The notes beneath the pieces are model-generated. The model did no database searches. It saw nothing but the letters and a program-made list of their open reading frames with translations, and was not told the origin of the DNA. A DNA stretch of 64,000 bases from Boothiomyces macroporosus (lineage: Eukaryota > Chytridiomycota > Chytridiomycetes > Rhizophydiales > Terramycetaceae): positions 62,001 through 126,000 of the forward strand of contig JADGKB010000007.1 of NCBI GenBank assembly GCA_027604185.1, written 5' to 3'. Position numbers and translations under genes: made by a program. Below, one piece after another: positions 9,339 to 18,732 of the stretch (its first letter is position 1; every line of letters begins with the position of its first letter).

Positions 9339-10178
9339 CTAGTTCTGGACAGTAGCAGGTATTGAATCAGCTACTGCAGTCTTGGAAACGAGCGTGTCAT
9401 GATTAAGCACCTGGTTTTTCCTTGATGCTCGCCTGCCAATGAAAGCCAGTTCTTTCAAGTTTCTAACAACCGAAATCAAGAAGACTCCGTGAAACCCGAT
9501 ATTCGATTCTATGATGCTGAGCACCGTGAATTTAATATCTAAATCCTGGGAATTTACAAAGGTAATGTAGATATAGAGGATAGCAGTTGCCCAATCAAAC
9601 AAAAGCAATCCAAGATTGATGAGAACGGCCTTCTTCAAAGTCTTTCTAACTTGTGCAGTAATATTGGAATTCTCAGTGTTCTTCTTTAGGAATACCAAAT
9701 AGAGTAAGAAATAACCTTGAATATTGTCGTACAATACTGTGAATACTGCGAGTACTAGTGCACCGATATTTATCCAAATTGAAAGCCAGTCCGGCCACCA
9801 ATCGTAGAATAATACTATCACCAATTCTATTGAGGTAACCAAGTACAAACCTGCAACAAACAAAGTCCAGTATTTAATCTTTGCAGGAGTAATCCCGTCT
9901 GTCAGGACTGAAAACACGTCCAAAATTCCAATATCCACCAGACACAGCACAAATAAAGTAGTATTAGACAACAACCCAGCTATCTTGCTAACTATTATCG
10001 TCTGTGTAGAGTAAAATACAATGTTAGATATTGCCAGTAGAATATTGATGATCATGTAGGATGACATTTTGAAATCAAATATCTTTGGGATCAGCTTGGT
10101 TGTTTTGATACGGTATAAATAAAATGCACTTGCGAGTATAAGCAATCCAGAATAGAAGGTACTGTAAAAGAGATACAT
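9339..10178 (-). CDS. multi-pass (about seven-helix) membrane protein, tandem copy B
   Basis: A 279-residue intronless paralogue of the gene at 8426-9277, on the same strand 61 bp upstream of its start. The two align end to end, including the IELVIVLFYD segment before the Trp-rich loop, the LYDN motif and the NLKELAFIG tail. The tails beyond that motif differ (SRKNQVLNHD versus NPKVNVPDV). Seven hydrophobic helices are predicted by eye. Tandem duplication with conserved loops suggests a sensory or transport role, but nothing in the sequence identifies a ligand or substrate. Confidence 0.75.
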   Translation of the reverse strand: MYLFYSTFYSGLLILASAFYLYRIKTTKLIPKIFDFKMSSYMIINILLAISNIVFYSTQTIIVSKIAGLLSNTTLFVLCLVDIGILDVFSVLTDGITPAKIKYWTLFVAGLYLVTSIELVIVLFYDWWPDWLSIWINIGALVLAVFTVLYDNIQGYFLLYLVFLKKNTENSNITAQVRKTLKKAVLINLGLLLFDWATAILYIYITFVNSQDLDIKFTVLSIIESNIGFHGVFLISVVRNLKELAFIGRRASRKNQVLNHDTLVSKTAVADSIPATVQN

Positions 10179-10239
10179 TTCGAAAGTGATATCTAATTTT
10201 TGGTGATGTCACTCAAATTAAAGTAAATAATTGTATATT

Positions 10240-11514
10240 TTATTGAGAGCTATATCTAATCCATTTCTGTTCAATTAAACAGCGCGGTTCATGAGTTTCA
10301 ATTGAGGTATCTTTACCACTATTTTCCAACGCTCTTTTGATCCAACAATTTGACGTAACCGTGGTGAGTTGCAGAGCATGTCCAGTACTGAATATTTCTA
10401 TATTATGGGATTTCAACTTTTGACCAGTGATATCGTTGAATAAATCAGAATGCCTGTTTTCAACTATAAACACTTTCCATTCTAATACAGCTGGATTGGT
10501 AATATCCAAGTCAAGCTTTGGTTGTGGATGAATAATATCTATTTCGCATGGAATTTCTTCCGTGTTGAATATGGAAGCTGCTCGTTGTTTTTCCATAGGT
10601 CCCCCTATCGTTTCAATAATATTCTTGAATTTTAAAAACGCTGTGCGAGAGGTGACTAGTGTCTTTTCTTTTAGAATACTTTTCAAGATGGGTAGAATGG
10701 GCTGAACGAGTTCATCTTCTCTTTGTAGCTTTAGGGGCTTGCTATCATAAGCAATCTCTGGTACTTGATCGAATCTATGGGTCATGTCAGATACCATCGC
10801 AAGCAAAGTGGTGATATCCAAGTTTAAAATATCTGTGTGATATTCAAATGGTCCCCCAGCTGGTTTTCTTTGAGTCAATCCGAATTCTACAGTAATACCC
10901 AAATCAAGCAAGCTTTGGTGTAACGCTTCAGGCAGTGAATCCACACCAATAAACTTGAAGACAACTTTTGGAGTTACAAAATGATTAGGATTTTGATTTG
11001 CAGCCAATATTAACGACTGTGCTTGCTTAATCAAAGGAGGGGTGGGAAGCGCCAATTCTCCTAGCTCTTCATCTTCAGATTCAGATAGTTCTTCTTCATG
11101 GTCATACAAATCCGATTCTATCGTTTTCAAATTTCCAGACTTGACTTTAATCCATCTCGCCCCGTTATCTGCCACTACATCAATTCGAACGATTTTCACC
11201 AAATCAGATTTAACATGAAAAGCTTTGAATACTTGAACATTGTTCTCCACCAACAAAATGTCAAATACCGCGGATAAATGCGAGTAATTGGAGCAGGTAA
11301 CATGCGACGATTTAATTGCCTGCGGATTCAAGTTGATTTTCTCCAGGAATTTTATCTCTGCTTTTATCGCATTCTTGTACTTTGTAAATCCATCCGATAC
11401 ATCTTTTCGTATATATTTCGACTGGTAGTCCAACACATTCCGCAACAGAATTCTAGTCTTTTCCAGCAAGCCATTGGCTTCCTCTATCAGTACCTGTTGT
11501 GATTTTTCAACCAT
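10240..11514 (-). CDS. UPF0415 / DUF1308 family protein (C7orf25-like)
   Basis: A 424-residue intronless protein, started at the ATG at 11514 (MVEKSQQVL). It follows the C7orf25 layout: an N-terminal helical part, VDVVADNGARWIKVKSGN in the middle (family pattern VDVVAENGxxWVKV), LNLDITTLLAMVSDMTH, and a C-terminal region with a GGPMEKQRA motif and IFSTGHALQLTTVT, which resembles a PIN-like nuclease fold. An acidic insertion (EEELSESEDEELGEL) lies before the PIN-like part. The human protein is uncharacterised; an RNA-related role is only a guess from the PIN-like domain. Confidence 0.8.
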   Translation of the reverse strand: MVEKSQQVLIEEANGLLEKTRILLRNVLDYQSKYIRKDVSDGFTKYKNAIKAEIKFLEKINLNPQAIKSSHVTCSNYSHLSAVFDILLVENNVQVFKAFHVKSDLVKIVRIDVVADNGARWIKVKSGNLKTIESDLYDHEEELSESEDEELGELALPTPPLIKQAQSLILAANQNPNHFVTPKVVFKFIGVDSLPEALHQSLLDLGITVEFGLTQRKPAGGPFEYHTDILNLDITTLLAMVSDMTHRFDQVPEIAYDSKPLKLQREDELVQPILPILKSILKEKTLVTSRTAFLKFKNIIETIGGPMEKQRAASIFNTEEIPCEIDIIHPQPKLDLDITNPAVLEWKVFIVENRHSDLFNDITGQKLKSHNIEIFSTGHALQLTTVTSNCWIKRALENSGKDTSIETHEPRCLIEQKWIRYSSQ

Positions 11515-11545
11515 CGAGTCAGAATTTTTCAAAGTTTCATCCGAA

Positions 11546-11789
11546 ATGTCAGTTCGAATAATTTCGTTTGCGCTAAACGCAACTGTTTACACCACTCTAT
11601 ATGCAGGATTCAAGCGCTCGCAAGGGATAGGGAAGCAGACGATTAATCTTAGAGCTAAAGACAGAGCTGATTGAAAACTCGACCATTCGCTCTGGTGTTG
11701 AAAACTATATCTGGCTGGGAGATTACGTCCTTGACCAATTAGCCGCTCAGGCAAAGAATTACCCTAATTATTTCAATATAAGGAAATAA
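11546..11789 (+). other. possible small gene with a broken or unresolved frame
   Basis: Between the UPF0415 start and the GPAT end are two coding-like stretches in different frames. The first begins at the ATG at 11546 (MSVRIISFALNAT...AGFKRSQGIGK). The second runs from about 11650 to a stop at 11787-11789 (ELIENSTIRSG...DYVLDQLAAQ...). Together they would give about 80 residues resembling a small inner-membrane protein. No 19-25-nt GT-AG intron connects them; a 46-nt one (about 11585-11630) or a one-base sequence error would. Treat it as a candidate only. Confidence 0.25.
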
Positions 11790-11818
11790 ATGGATTGTGT
11801 TTTATTGGAAGACATGGA

Positions 11819-14492
11819 TTAAAGCTTTGCTTTCTGCTTCTTGTCCTTTTTCTTTCCGCCTTCCCATTGCGAAGCTAGCTGGGCTAATCTTAGCACACGA
11901 TTGGCCACGGTTGATGTGTCTCTTCGGTTTTTTCCTTCCCGCCTAAATCTTCCGATATGCTCACAGAATTCCCACTATGATTAAGAAGAAAATACCAATC
12001 TGCCCTTCGGTCTGAGCTGGTACCAAGTTTTATGATTATCATCTTCTTCTGCAATTGGAACATTCACTGGTCTGATTTTTCTAGAAGACTTCCAGTTCAA
12101 TTTCTCAATTTCAGTTGTTGATGAATGAGACTCATACTTTTCCTTTGTTGCAGATTCATCTTCGGTATCCGAATGAGACAGGGAAATGGATTTCGAATTA
12201 CTGTACATTGACTTTTTAGGCACAATTGAAAAGTTGCCAATTGGGCCATCCCAATCATTTCTTCTTCTTCTCTTTGAATCGTCTTCTTCAACATTCGATA
12301 CTTCAGGTAAGCTTTCAGCAGGGATCCTGAAATTAGTTGAACATACCAATCACTCGCCAAAGCGATCCATACAGTGTTGATGTTTGTGGAAAGTGGAGAT
12401 GGGTCGAAATGGGAACCAATTGGTGCTTCTGGTCCTTTGTGCAAATGTATCACACCAAGCTCCTTCAATCTGGCAATTGCATTCCCAATGGTTTCCTTGT
12501 TTACAGATTCAAAATATGAAATATCTCCCTCATAGTACAAGGTTTTACCAAATATCTGAGACCTTTTCATAAATATTCTTTTATCTACCCAATGAATGTC
12601 ATTGGGGTTTGACTTTCTATCTGGGAGTATGGTGTACAGAGACACTGCTGTTAGCCAATAAGTTTCTACAAATGGCCAAAGCAAGAAGCAGTAAAAATCT
12701 ACATTAAGTTCAAATACCGAAATTTTCTCTTCCAGTTCTTCTTTCCTCTGCACTCAGAGTGATCCATTGCTCTCCTTTACCATTTCCATTGTTAGGGTTG
12801 TTTTCTTCCTCTATCCCGGATTCTGCAACATTTGCCTTTGACAGCTTTTCCAACACTTCATCTGTATTTTGTTCTACTCCACCGGAACCAAAAACGAATT
12901 CATATTTTAATAGCTGCGATAAAAAGGATATATCCGACAACAACAGCTTTCTCGGTATTCTTTGCAACCTAATTGGCCCTCCAACCTTTATCGTAGCATA
13001 CATACCTACGCAAAAGATTGATTCAGGAACAAACAAATGGATTACTTGATTACGATAGTAACTTAATTCGAATCTTTTTACTGGATAGTACACTGGTTCC
13101 AAAATTTCGTACCTACGTCCAATCAGCTCTCCTAACACTTTAACAGCACTTGAATTAACGATAGGTTACCGATCGACAATAACCTCATTACTCGATAGCC
13201 CAGACTCAGCAACTTGCCCGCCTCGAGCTGTAATTTCTTTCTGAAGTTTCGTCACCTTGCGCACCAGCTCAGTCTTTCCAACCCCTCTCCCACGAAGGGT
13301 CAGTAACACGGTTCCTACCAATGAAGTTGGCATAATAACCAAAATCTTGTTGATTTCAGCCAATATTCTATACCCAAGTGCTTGTAACATATACACGCTT
13401 TGTCCAGAATGACTCAGATTCCTAAAATTTGGTTTACCGGCTTGGACAATCCCATTAATGAAAGATTTCATGGAAAATGCTTTTCCAAATCGAACATCTA
13501 GATTAGAAACCACCAACCTATCCTTCCCCATTTTAATTGCAACAAATTTACACTACTAAGTAATTGTCCAATTGATTCTTTTTGCTTTGGTGTGCCCAAG
13601 AGCTCATTTACATACGATGGTGTTTCAATTACTTTGTCGTAGCCTAAACTAACAGGGACCAGTATCGCATCCTTTGCTTTATTCCCAAGAACAGATTCCA
13701 AAATCAGCTTCAAAAACCCAAATTTCGGCTGTAACAATTTTCCAGTTCTACTTCTGGTTCCTTCAATAAATGCTTCGATGTTGAATCCATTCTGTAAGAG
13801 AAACTTTGTAAATTTAAGCTTACTTGGACATATTCTTGCATAATTGCTATGTATAACTTGTCACCACCCCATTCTCTTCGAATAAAGAACGCACCATTGT
13901 GTCTTAATACCCATCCTATTCCAGGCATGTTCAAGTTGTCACCTGCAGCTATATGAGGTAGAGCGATGCCCATTCTATACAAAACGTAACTATATTAAAC
14001 ACCCTGCACCTAACTACGAGATAATCTACATGCGATTTGTGGCACGGAACAAAAATCAACGATATATTCTCATCAGAAGCTTCCTTTGCGACTTGGCGTA
14101 ATGCTCGCACTTCTGGTTCCGACACATGTATTCCCCTATGATACAGCCTGGCTAATAGCGTTTTTATAGTTACAGAAAACATTCCAAATTAACACAGAAT
14201 TACTTTGTTACATTTACAGAAGACATATCTGCTATCATTTCAGATATAATTTTATCCGCACGCTGTTCCACTTCATATCTGATGCTTTTGATTGATTTGT
14301 TTTGTTTTGCTTGCTTCATGTACAGCTCCTCCGCGGTTTGCTGAATAATTTGTTTAACTGTATTAGTATCAAGATACCGCTTGGAGCCTTCCTTAATACT
14401 TGCTCTACATTAACACGGTAATCGGCGCTGAATAGTTTTGTACCAATATAATCAATCGAAGGATCTTGCGGAGCTTCGTCACCTAAAGGCAT
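11819..14492 (-). CDS. glycerol-3-phosphate acyltransferase (plsB/GPAT-like)
   Basis: An 830-residue acyltransferase in ten exons: 14492-14378, 14357-14204, 14183-14010, 13989-13824, 13803-13518, 13497-13170, 13148-12718, 12698-12347, 12326-11996 and 11974-11819. The nine introns are 19-21 nt. The spliced protein carries the four acyltransferase blocks in order: PCHKSHVDYLV (HX4D), GAFFIRREWGG, FIEGTRSRTGK and ILVPVSLGYDKV. A C-terminal FCFLLWPFVETYW-like hydrophobic segment follows, and a basic lysine-rich end. The enzyme class makes lysophosphatidate at the mitochondrial or ER membrane, the first step of glycerolipid synthesis. The junction at 14184-14203 ends in GG rather than AG. Start is the first ATG of the open frame. 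Confidence 0.9.
14184..14203 (-). other. 20-nt GPAT intron with an apparent GG 3' splice site
   Basis: On the minus strand this element has the local donor (GTAATT), a GTTAAT branch motif and exactly 20 nt, but ends TTGG. Removing it joins NVTK to MFSVTIKTLL in frame and leads straight into the conserved GPAT region. Ending at any nearby AG breaks the frame. It is either a real GT-GG intron or a base error at the acceptor. Confidence 0.55.
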
Positions 14493-14777
14493 TTGTCGAT
14501 TTGGATTTGCAAGATTTTCACATGAATTAATTATGCTTAAATTAAACAAGAGAACTAATACAAACTAGTTATTTAGGTATAATTCTAGTCTCTGAAAATT
14601 GCAGATGGTGCAACTTTTTGTAAAATCACAACATAAACCAAGCATACTCAAGATTAACTGTTGCGCCTCCATTTTTCCATCTCCAAGCGCCTCTAGATTT
14701 GCGAGTATTCGCTGTTGCACTAGAATTACCAATTATGCGGAAAAATTAGTCAACATTTTTCCGTTTTTCCCTCCAGC
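14493..14777. promoter_or_regulatory. divergent promoter region, GPAT and thioredoxin
   Basis: About 285 bp separates two divergent genes. It contains only a short plus-strand open frame without coding character. A TATA box on the thioredoxin side follows directly. Confidence 0.4.
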
Positions 14778-14784
14778 TATAAAA
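14778..14784 (+). promoter_or_regulatory. TATA box of the thioredoxin gene
   Basis: TATAAAA 35 bp before the ATG at 14819, followed by a C/A-rich leader. This implies a 5' untranslated leader of only a few bases. Confidence 0.6.
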
Positions 14785-14818
14785 TCCCCATCCAAACAGT
14801 GAAATTTTCAAAAACAAA

Positions 14819-15337
14819 ATGGTCCACAGCGTTACATCTCATGAAGAATACTACAAGATCCTTAAAGACAACAAAGTTGTCGTCGTTGATTTCACAGCCG
14901 TGTGGTGCGGTCCTTGCAAAATGATCAGTCCTGTATTCGAGCAGCTGGCCAATTCTACTCCTGGGGTGAAGTTCATCAAACTAGACGTCGATCAAGTTCA
15001 ATCAGTTGCAGCACAGGAAGGAATCACATCCATGCCAACCTTTATTTCATACATTAATGGACAAAGGGTCGATCAATTCAGTGGGGCAGACAGAAACAGA
15101 TTGCAGCACTTGGTAACCAATGCTGTTGAACAAAACAAGAAATATCAAGATGCAATCAAATCCAAATTAGAGAGTCTCAAAGTAACCGAAACTGAAGAGC
15201 AGCTGATGCAGAAATCTGTTAAAGAACTCAAGGAAATGTTTGCTGCCCGTGGATGGTCAACAGACAAGTGCTTTGAAAAGAGGGATTTGGTTGCTAGATT
15301 GCTAACCGAAAAAATCGAACTCGCCAACAAGTTTTGA
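14819..15337 (+). CDS. thioredoxin with a C-terminal SAP-like domain
   Basis: A 172-residue intronless protein. Residues 1-105 are a complete thioredoxin fold with the active site WCGPCK, the cis-Pro motif SMPTF and the usual VDFTAVW strand. After a charged linker, residues about 125-165 form a helix-turn-helix segment (SVKELKEMFAARGWS...CFEKRDLVARLL) that matches the SAP-like pattern also seen at the C-terminus of ARMET/MANF proteins. The first half is a cytosolic disulfide reductase; the tail may bind a partner or nucleic acid, which is inference. A strong TATA promoter and lack of introns suggest high expression. Confidence 0.9.
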   Translation: MVHSVTSHEEYYKILKDNKVVVVDFTAVWCGPCKMISPVFEQLANSTPGVKFIKLDVDQVQSVAAQEGITSMPTFISYINGQRVDQFSGADRNRLQHLVTNAVEQNKKYQDAIKSKLESLKVTETEEQLMQKSVKELKEMFAARGWSTDKCFEKRDLVARLLTEKIELANKF

Positions 15338-15589
15338 ATAAAAATGTAATTTAAAAACTCTTTCCATGTTATACGGTGGTCTTTTTAGCGGTAGTTGGAG
15401 CAGTTCCGCTGTTTTTCTTGATCTAATTGTTCAATTTGTATTGGATGCAAAACAACTGGTTGAACAAGTGGAATCGCTGTCAACATTCATTTTAAATACA
15501 ATAGCGGGAGAGAAGATCGAGTGCTTCTCATCAACTGCACATTTTGCTTGCAAGGAGAGCATAAATTAAAACGCGCGAGTAAAATTTTA

Positions 15590-16354
15590 ATGTTTCCGCT
15601 GGTAGTCTTACCATCTCATTTGCTCTTGTTTCTTGGTGTCGAGCAAGCAACGCTGCTACTGATTTACATATTGTACTATGGAATATTCTCGCGATCAGTC
15701 TTGTTGCAATCAATCAAATATAAAGATCCACTTCAAGAGCCATTGATTTCTGAAGATAGCCAAGACAATATTGAAACAGCAGTAGGATCTTTTACGGATT
15801 TATTTCCAGAAGTAAAGACAAGCTTAGTTATCAAAAATCATGTATTTTCATGTATCAGGAAATTGTTGGATCAAAATTGGCACCCTGGATTTAAAAAAAT
15901 TGTATTGATTACTAATGGAAATCGAACCAACGTCTTTTTGGATATGATCAAATACTTTTATTTCAAAGATACCAAGGAAGCAAGTCACTCGTTTATCCCC
16001 AGAAACGAATATGAAATTTCAATCGAGAAAGGAGACAAACTTGAAATTCATTCGTTTGTTGATGGGATAATGGTTAAAGGTAATAATCTCACCAGAAAGA
16101 CTTTTGGCATCTTTCCTTCTTATTGCATTTGTGTGAACGCGGATATCAAATTGGAAATGATCAACTTTAAGATGCCAAAGGAAAACACTTACTTGGAAAA
16201 CATCACGACAATAATCCCGAATATCCGATCGTTTGTATCCAAAGATTTGGAACAATATGAATTTGAAGATTGTTTGGTTATTGCTTCTGGATTACACTAT
16301 GATGAAACTTTTTTCCATTCACATGGTATAAAGAATGTTCAGTTTGTTATTTGA
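15590..16354 (+). CDS. membrane protein with an SH3-like domain, unknown function
   Basis: A 254-residue frame starting at the ATG at 15590. An N-terminal hydrophobic region of about 35 residues (LVVL...LLLFLG...LLIYILYY) could be one or two helices. The middle region has no recognised motif. Residues about 140-180 look like an SH3 domain (YEISIEKGDKLEIHS...TFGIFPSYC, with the ALYDY-equivalent and the PxxYC end). An upstream open frame (15366-15569) may or may not be a 5' exon; no short intron links the two. The gene ends with a nearby AATAAA-like signal. The family is not recognised. Confidence 0.55.
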   Translation: MFPLVVLPSHLLLFLGVEQATLLLIYILYYGIFSRSVLLQSIKYKDPLQEPLISEDSQDNIETAVGSFTDLFPEVKTSLVIKNHVFSCIRKLLDQNWHPGFKKIVLITNGNRTNVFLDMIKYFYFKDTKEASHSFIPRNEYEISIEKGDKLEIHSFVDGIMVKGNNLTRKTFGIFPSYCICVNADIKLEMINFKMPKENTYLENITTIIPNIRSFVSKDLEQYEFEDCLVIASGLHYDETFFHSHGIKNVQFVI

Positions 16355-16918
16355 ATAAAGACGAGTTTTTCGCTTTTGCGAGTAGCACTCAACTGTGTGA
16401 TAAATGCTTGGTAGATTGCAATTATGATTGGACATACCATTGGCTGTTACACTATGAGACTGCATAAACAGATATCAATCAAATGAATCCTTATAAAGTT
16501 TTATTCAATACAGGAGTAGTAACGGAAGCTTGGGATATAATTTCACACGTATATCATTTCATTGCAGACTGTGGCTTGGCTATCGGACTACAAATTCAGA
16601 CAAGTGTGTTTTAATTAAAAATTTCAATGCCAAGCATTACAGAAACTGTAGCCCAATCAATCAAAAACGTCAAGGCTTCTATAGAGGAAGCATTATTTGT
16701 TGATGATTACATTCTTGCAGGCGAGGATTTACAAATTCAGGTTGTAAATCAATAGTATTTTATCCACATTCAATCCGATAAACATTAATAAACAACTTTT
16801 AACTGATTAATTACGGTGGTTTATTATCGTCTAGTATTTACTGAATGTGACGTAAATTCCAAGTCAAACCTCAAACTACTCGCCAATTCGTAACCGCATC
16901 TACCATGCGATCGGATAT
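16355..16918. other. intergenic stretch with a few short ORFs
   Basis: About 560 bp before PRC1. Besides the 42-codon ORF listed separately, a frame at about 16484 (MNPYKVLF...) contains an intron-like 19-nt segment, GTATATCATTTCATTGCAG, at about 16540. Nothing matches a family I know. Confidence 0.35.
16627..16755 (+). CDS. possible small protein, 42 aa
   Basis: An ATG-started 42-codon ORF (MPSITETVAQSIKNV...) with helical, charged composition, lying alone between two genes. It could be a first exon, but the short GT...AG stretch at its end is only 15 nt. No family is recognised and the call rests on composition alone. Confidence 0.25.
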   Translation: MPSITETVAQSIKNVKASIEEALFVDDYILAGEDLQIQVVNQ

Positions 16919-18488
16919 ATGTCCGTTTTCAGTGATATTGGTGCAGTTGAAACTGACGTGAGTGGTCAAGATTGTGGTGGACAGTGGACAATTTTTGTCA
17001 TGCAAAAAGCAAAACCAGAAATAGAGAATTTTATTAAAGTGCTGTTAGAATGCCGCCAATTAGAAATACAGGATTACGACGACGAATACGAGCCCGAGAA
17101 AAAGTGGATTGAGTTACTTCACGACACTGATCAGTCAATCAAACATTTGATGGATCACCGACTGTACATTAGAGAATCAAAAGAGATTTTAAAGATAGTG
17201 AATCATTTAGCGTCGTGTTTGCATTTCCCTATGCAGAAACCGGACACGATTAAGCAATTGCTTCAACAGAAACAGTACTTGCTTTCGGTACACGAATATT
17301 AACACAGATTTATTATGAACGATGGAACGCTGCAAACTATCTCATTTGTGAATATACCAGATTAAAGATTGAATTGGAAAGCGATCTTTACAAAGATTTG
17401 TTTGACTTGAATTTGGAGCCAATCGACTTGTCAATTGATAGAATCAATGAAATGAAAAAAATCATCTTTAAGCTGAACGAAGAGCAGGTACAAACATTCT
17501 GATACAGAACAAACGGATAATTAAGTTGCAATCATTGGTGACAACTGTCAAGAATGATTACTCCAAAATCAAGAATTATCTTCCTGAAGATATAGCAATC
17601 AGGCTATCGAATTTGAAATACTTTAAAAAAGTGATTACATCACCTTACAGCCTCGACTGTCCAATAATCGTGCAAGATAAGATTCTAAAGGAACTATATG
17701 AACTTTCCCTTGATATGGAAAAGCATTATTCCGCCATATCGATTCAAGTTGAAAAACTAACGGGTGAAATCAAATCATATTGGAAAGAATTGGGAATGTC
17801 AGAACAAGAATTGTCTATAAATTACGAAAATTTGAATCAAGTAATAGTTACTAATATAGTACCAGCAAATGCGAGATGAGTTATACGAACAGTGGAAAGT
17901 CAAAATGCATGACCGAATCGCTAATTTACTCCATCAAGTTGAAGTGCTGTGGGGAAAATGCAGCACGTCAAAAGAGCACCAAACCAATATTATCAATCAA
18001 ATTACACCATACACATTGAACTCTGTAAAAATATTGGAATATGAATTAGCCTGCCTGGAGAGCCAATATAAGGCAACCAAATCGATAATGGATCTTGTGG
18101 ATAAACGCCAGGATCTGTTATCTCGAATTAAACAGTTTGAGGTAACTGCTTCCGACCCAAAACGTCTGTTTAAACCATCTTTCCAGTTATTAGAAGAAGA
18201 GAAATTCCGCAAAACTTGTTTCCCTACTCTATTGAAACTTGAAAATGAACTCAAAAGCAGTATCGAGCTCTATCAGCAAAATGGAAACGAATTTAGATAC
18301 AAAGATTTCACGTTAAGCAGTTTGGTAATTCCAGCTTTACTTAGAATCAAGAAATTGCCTTGCGATTTATCAATACATCTGTGTTTGTCATGAAAAGCCC
18401 CCGCAAGAGTTTGTCAATGGAGAACCTCTCTCCTAGAAAGTCAGCTTCTATGGAGAATTTAAGGAAATATACCCCCAAAAAAGTATAA
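16919..18488 (+). CDS. ASE1: microtubule bundling protein PRC1/Ase1/MAP65
   Basis: A 496-residue coiled-coil protein in five exons (16919-17287, 17308-17487, 17508-17840, 17860-18324, 18345-18488) with introns of 20, 20, 19 and 20 nt. The family signature is clear in the spectrin/microtubule-binding part: LWGKC, then KRQDLLSRIKQFE, then ASDPKRLFK, then LLEEEKFRK and LPTLLKLENELK-like helices. These proteins crosslink antiparallel microtubules in the spindle midzone during cytokinesis. The C-terminus carries two near-identical short units (RKSLSMENL and RKSASMENL), which look like phosphorylation or docking sites. The last intron was placed because it extends the protein into this tail. The start is the first ATG of the frame. 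Confidence 0.88.
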
Positions 18489-18576
18489 TAAATCGTTTTT
18501 TATGAATTGGTCAGATGCACTGACCGGCCGAATCTCAATTCTAATCAGACAATGATTTGCTCTGGTAGAACTAGTA

Positions 18577-18732
18577 TTAGTTCTGATTGAGATATTTTTT
18601 AATCTGGGCTACGCTCTTGACCGCCATATTTTTTCGTTGGGGGTGTAGCATGTCAAGCCAACCCATTGATACTGGGACGGAGAGCCCCAACAAACACTCA
18701 TAAATTGGTTTCAGAACTTGCCAAAGTTTCAT
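18577..18732 (-). CDS. possible small membrane protein, 51 aa
   Basis: An ATG-started frame of 51 residues (MKLWQVLKPIYECLLG...) with one hydrophobic segment and a basic C-terminal half ending KKYLNQN. Composition is reminiscent of small mitochondrial subunits, but I cannot name it. Its start codon overlaps the start codon of the divergent repeat-protein gene at 18731 (the shared tetramer is CATG). That is odd, so at least one of the two starts may be wrong. Confidence 0.35.
   Translation of the reverse strand: MKLWQVLKPIYECLLGLSVPVSMGWLDMLHPQRKNMAVKSVAQIKKYLNQN

Noticed and set aside
15366..15569. 67-codon ORF before the SH3-like membrane protein
   Set aside because: Could be a 5' exon, but no GT-AG intron of local size links its frame to the next one; another frame there is also open and hydrophobic.
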